DNA of 5,538 bases from Acidobacteriota bacterium (GTDB lineage: Bacteria; Acidobacteriota; UBA6911; RPQK01): NCBI GenBank assembly GCA_003819755.1, contig RPQK01000548.1, forward strand, positions 1 through 5,538, in the 5' to 3' direction. Under the pieces are notes generated by a model. The model was not told the DNA's origin, searched no databases, and was given only the letters and a program-made list of their open reading frames with translations. Shown here piece after piece: positions 5,521 to 5,538 of the stretch. Position numbers and translations under genes: made by a program. Position 1 is the stretch's first letter. Each line of letters opens with the position of its first letter.

Positions 5521-5538
5521 CAGGACGAACACGGACTG
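5508..5538. repeat. Start of a third short-unit repeat tract, cut by the window end
   Basis: GAACACGGACTG occurs at 5508-5519 and again at 5527-5538, a direct repeat of period 19 joined by ACAGGAC. The first copy contains the last codons (Asn-Thr-Asp) of the LarA-family gene, and its stop codon straddles the end of that copy. The second copy ends on the last base of the window. Its position, directly at a stop codon, matches the two hairpin elements upstream, so it may be the left arm of a third one; the right part is not visible. Confidence 0.6.

Overview
The window is a compact, one-directional gene cluster for sugar-acid and pentose-phosphate metabolism. Five genes lie on the + strand, with no convincing gene on the - strand. 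The DNA is moderately GC-rich (roughly 58-60% by eye). The genes look like a non-model bacterium. The intergenic repeats resemble what I remember from Planctomycetota, Lentisphaerota, Hydrogenedentes and similar metagenome-derived phyla, but this placement is a weak inference and no taxonomic marker is present.

Layout: (1) 1-945, the 3' part of a PdxB-like 4-phosphoerythronate dehydrogenase, 5' end outside the window; (2) 976-2436, gnd, decarboxylating 6-phosphogluconate dehydrogenase; (3) 2445-2529, a large imperfect hairpin built from 9-nt units; (4) 2555-3340, an inositol-monophosphatase-family (SuhB-like) phosphatase with a perfect 15-bp inverted repeat near the start of its coding sequence; (5) 3342-4130, a classical SDR resembling gluconate 5-dehydrogenase, 1 nt after the phosphatase stop; (6) 4130-4212, a second 9-nt-unit hairpin of different sequence but nearly the same geometry; (7) 4234-5520, a LarA-superfamily nickel-pincer racemase/epimerase; (8) 5508-5538, the start of a third repeat tract cut by the window end.

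How the genes may work together: Gnd makes ribulose-5-phosphate from 6-phosphogluconate. 4-Phosphoerythronate is a known inhibitor of 6-phosphogluconate dehydrogenases and is the PdxB substrate, so the pdxB-gnd pair may be a metabolite-clearing arrangement as well as, or instead of, a vitamin B6 step. The LarA superfamily is reported to include D-gluconate 2-epimerases, and the SDR belongs to a group acting on C5 of aldonates. A plausible route is gluconate <-> mannonate (LarA homolog) and mannonate <-> fructuronate or gluconate <-> 5-ketogluconate (SDR). This would connect uronate catabolism to gluconate and the pentose phosphate pathway. The phosphatase could remove phosphate from a sugar-acid phosphate. 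These substrate assignments are inferred from context.

The most unusual feature is non-coding. Each of the two spacers longer than 100 nt is filled by a 34-35-bp imperfect palindrome with a 15-nt loop and 9-nt internal periodicity. The two have unrelated unit sequences. A third short-unit repeat begins at the last stop codon.
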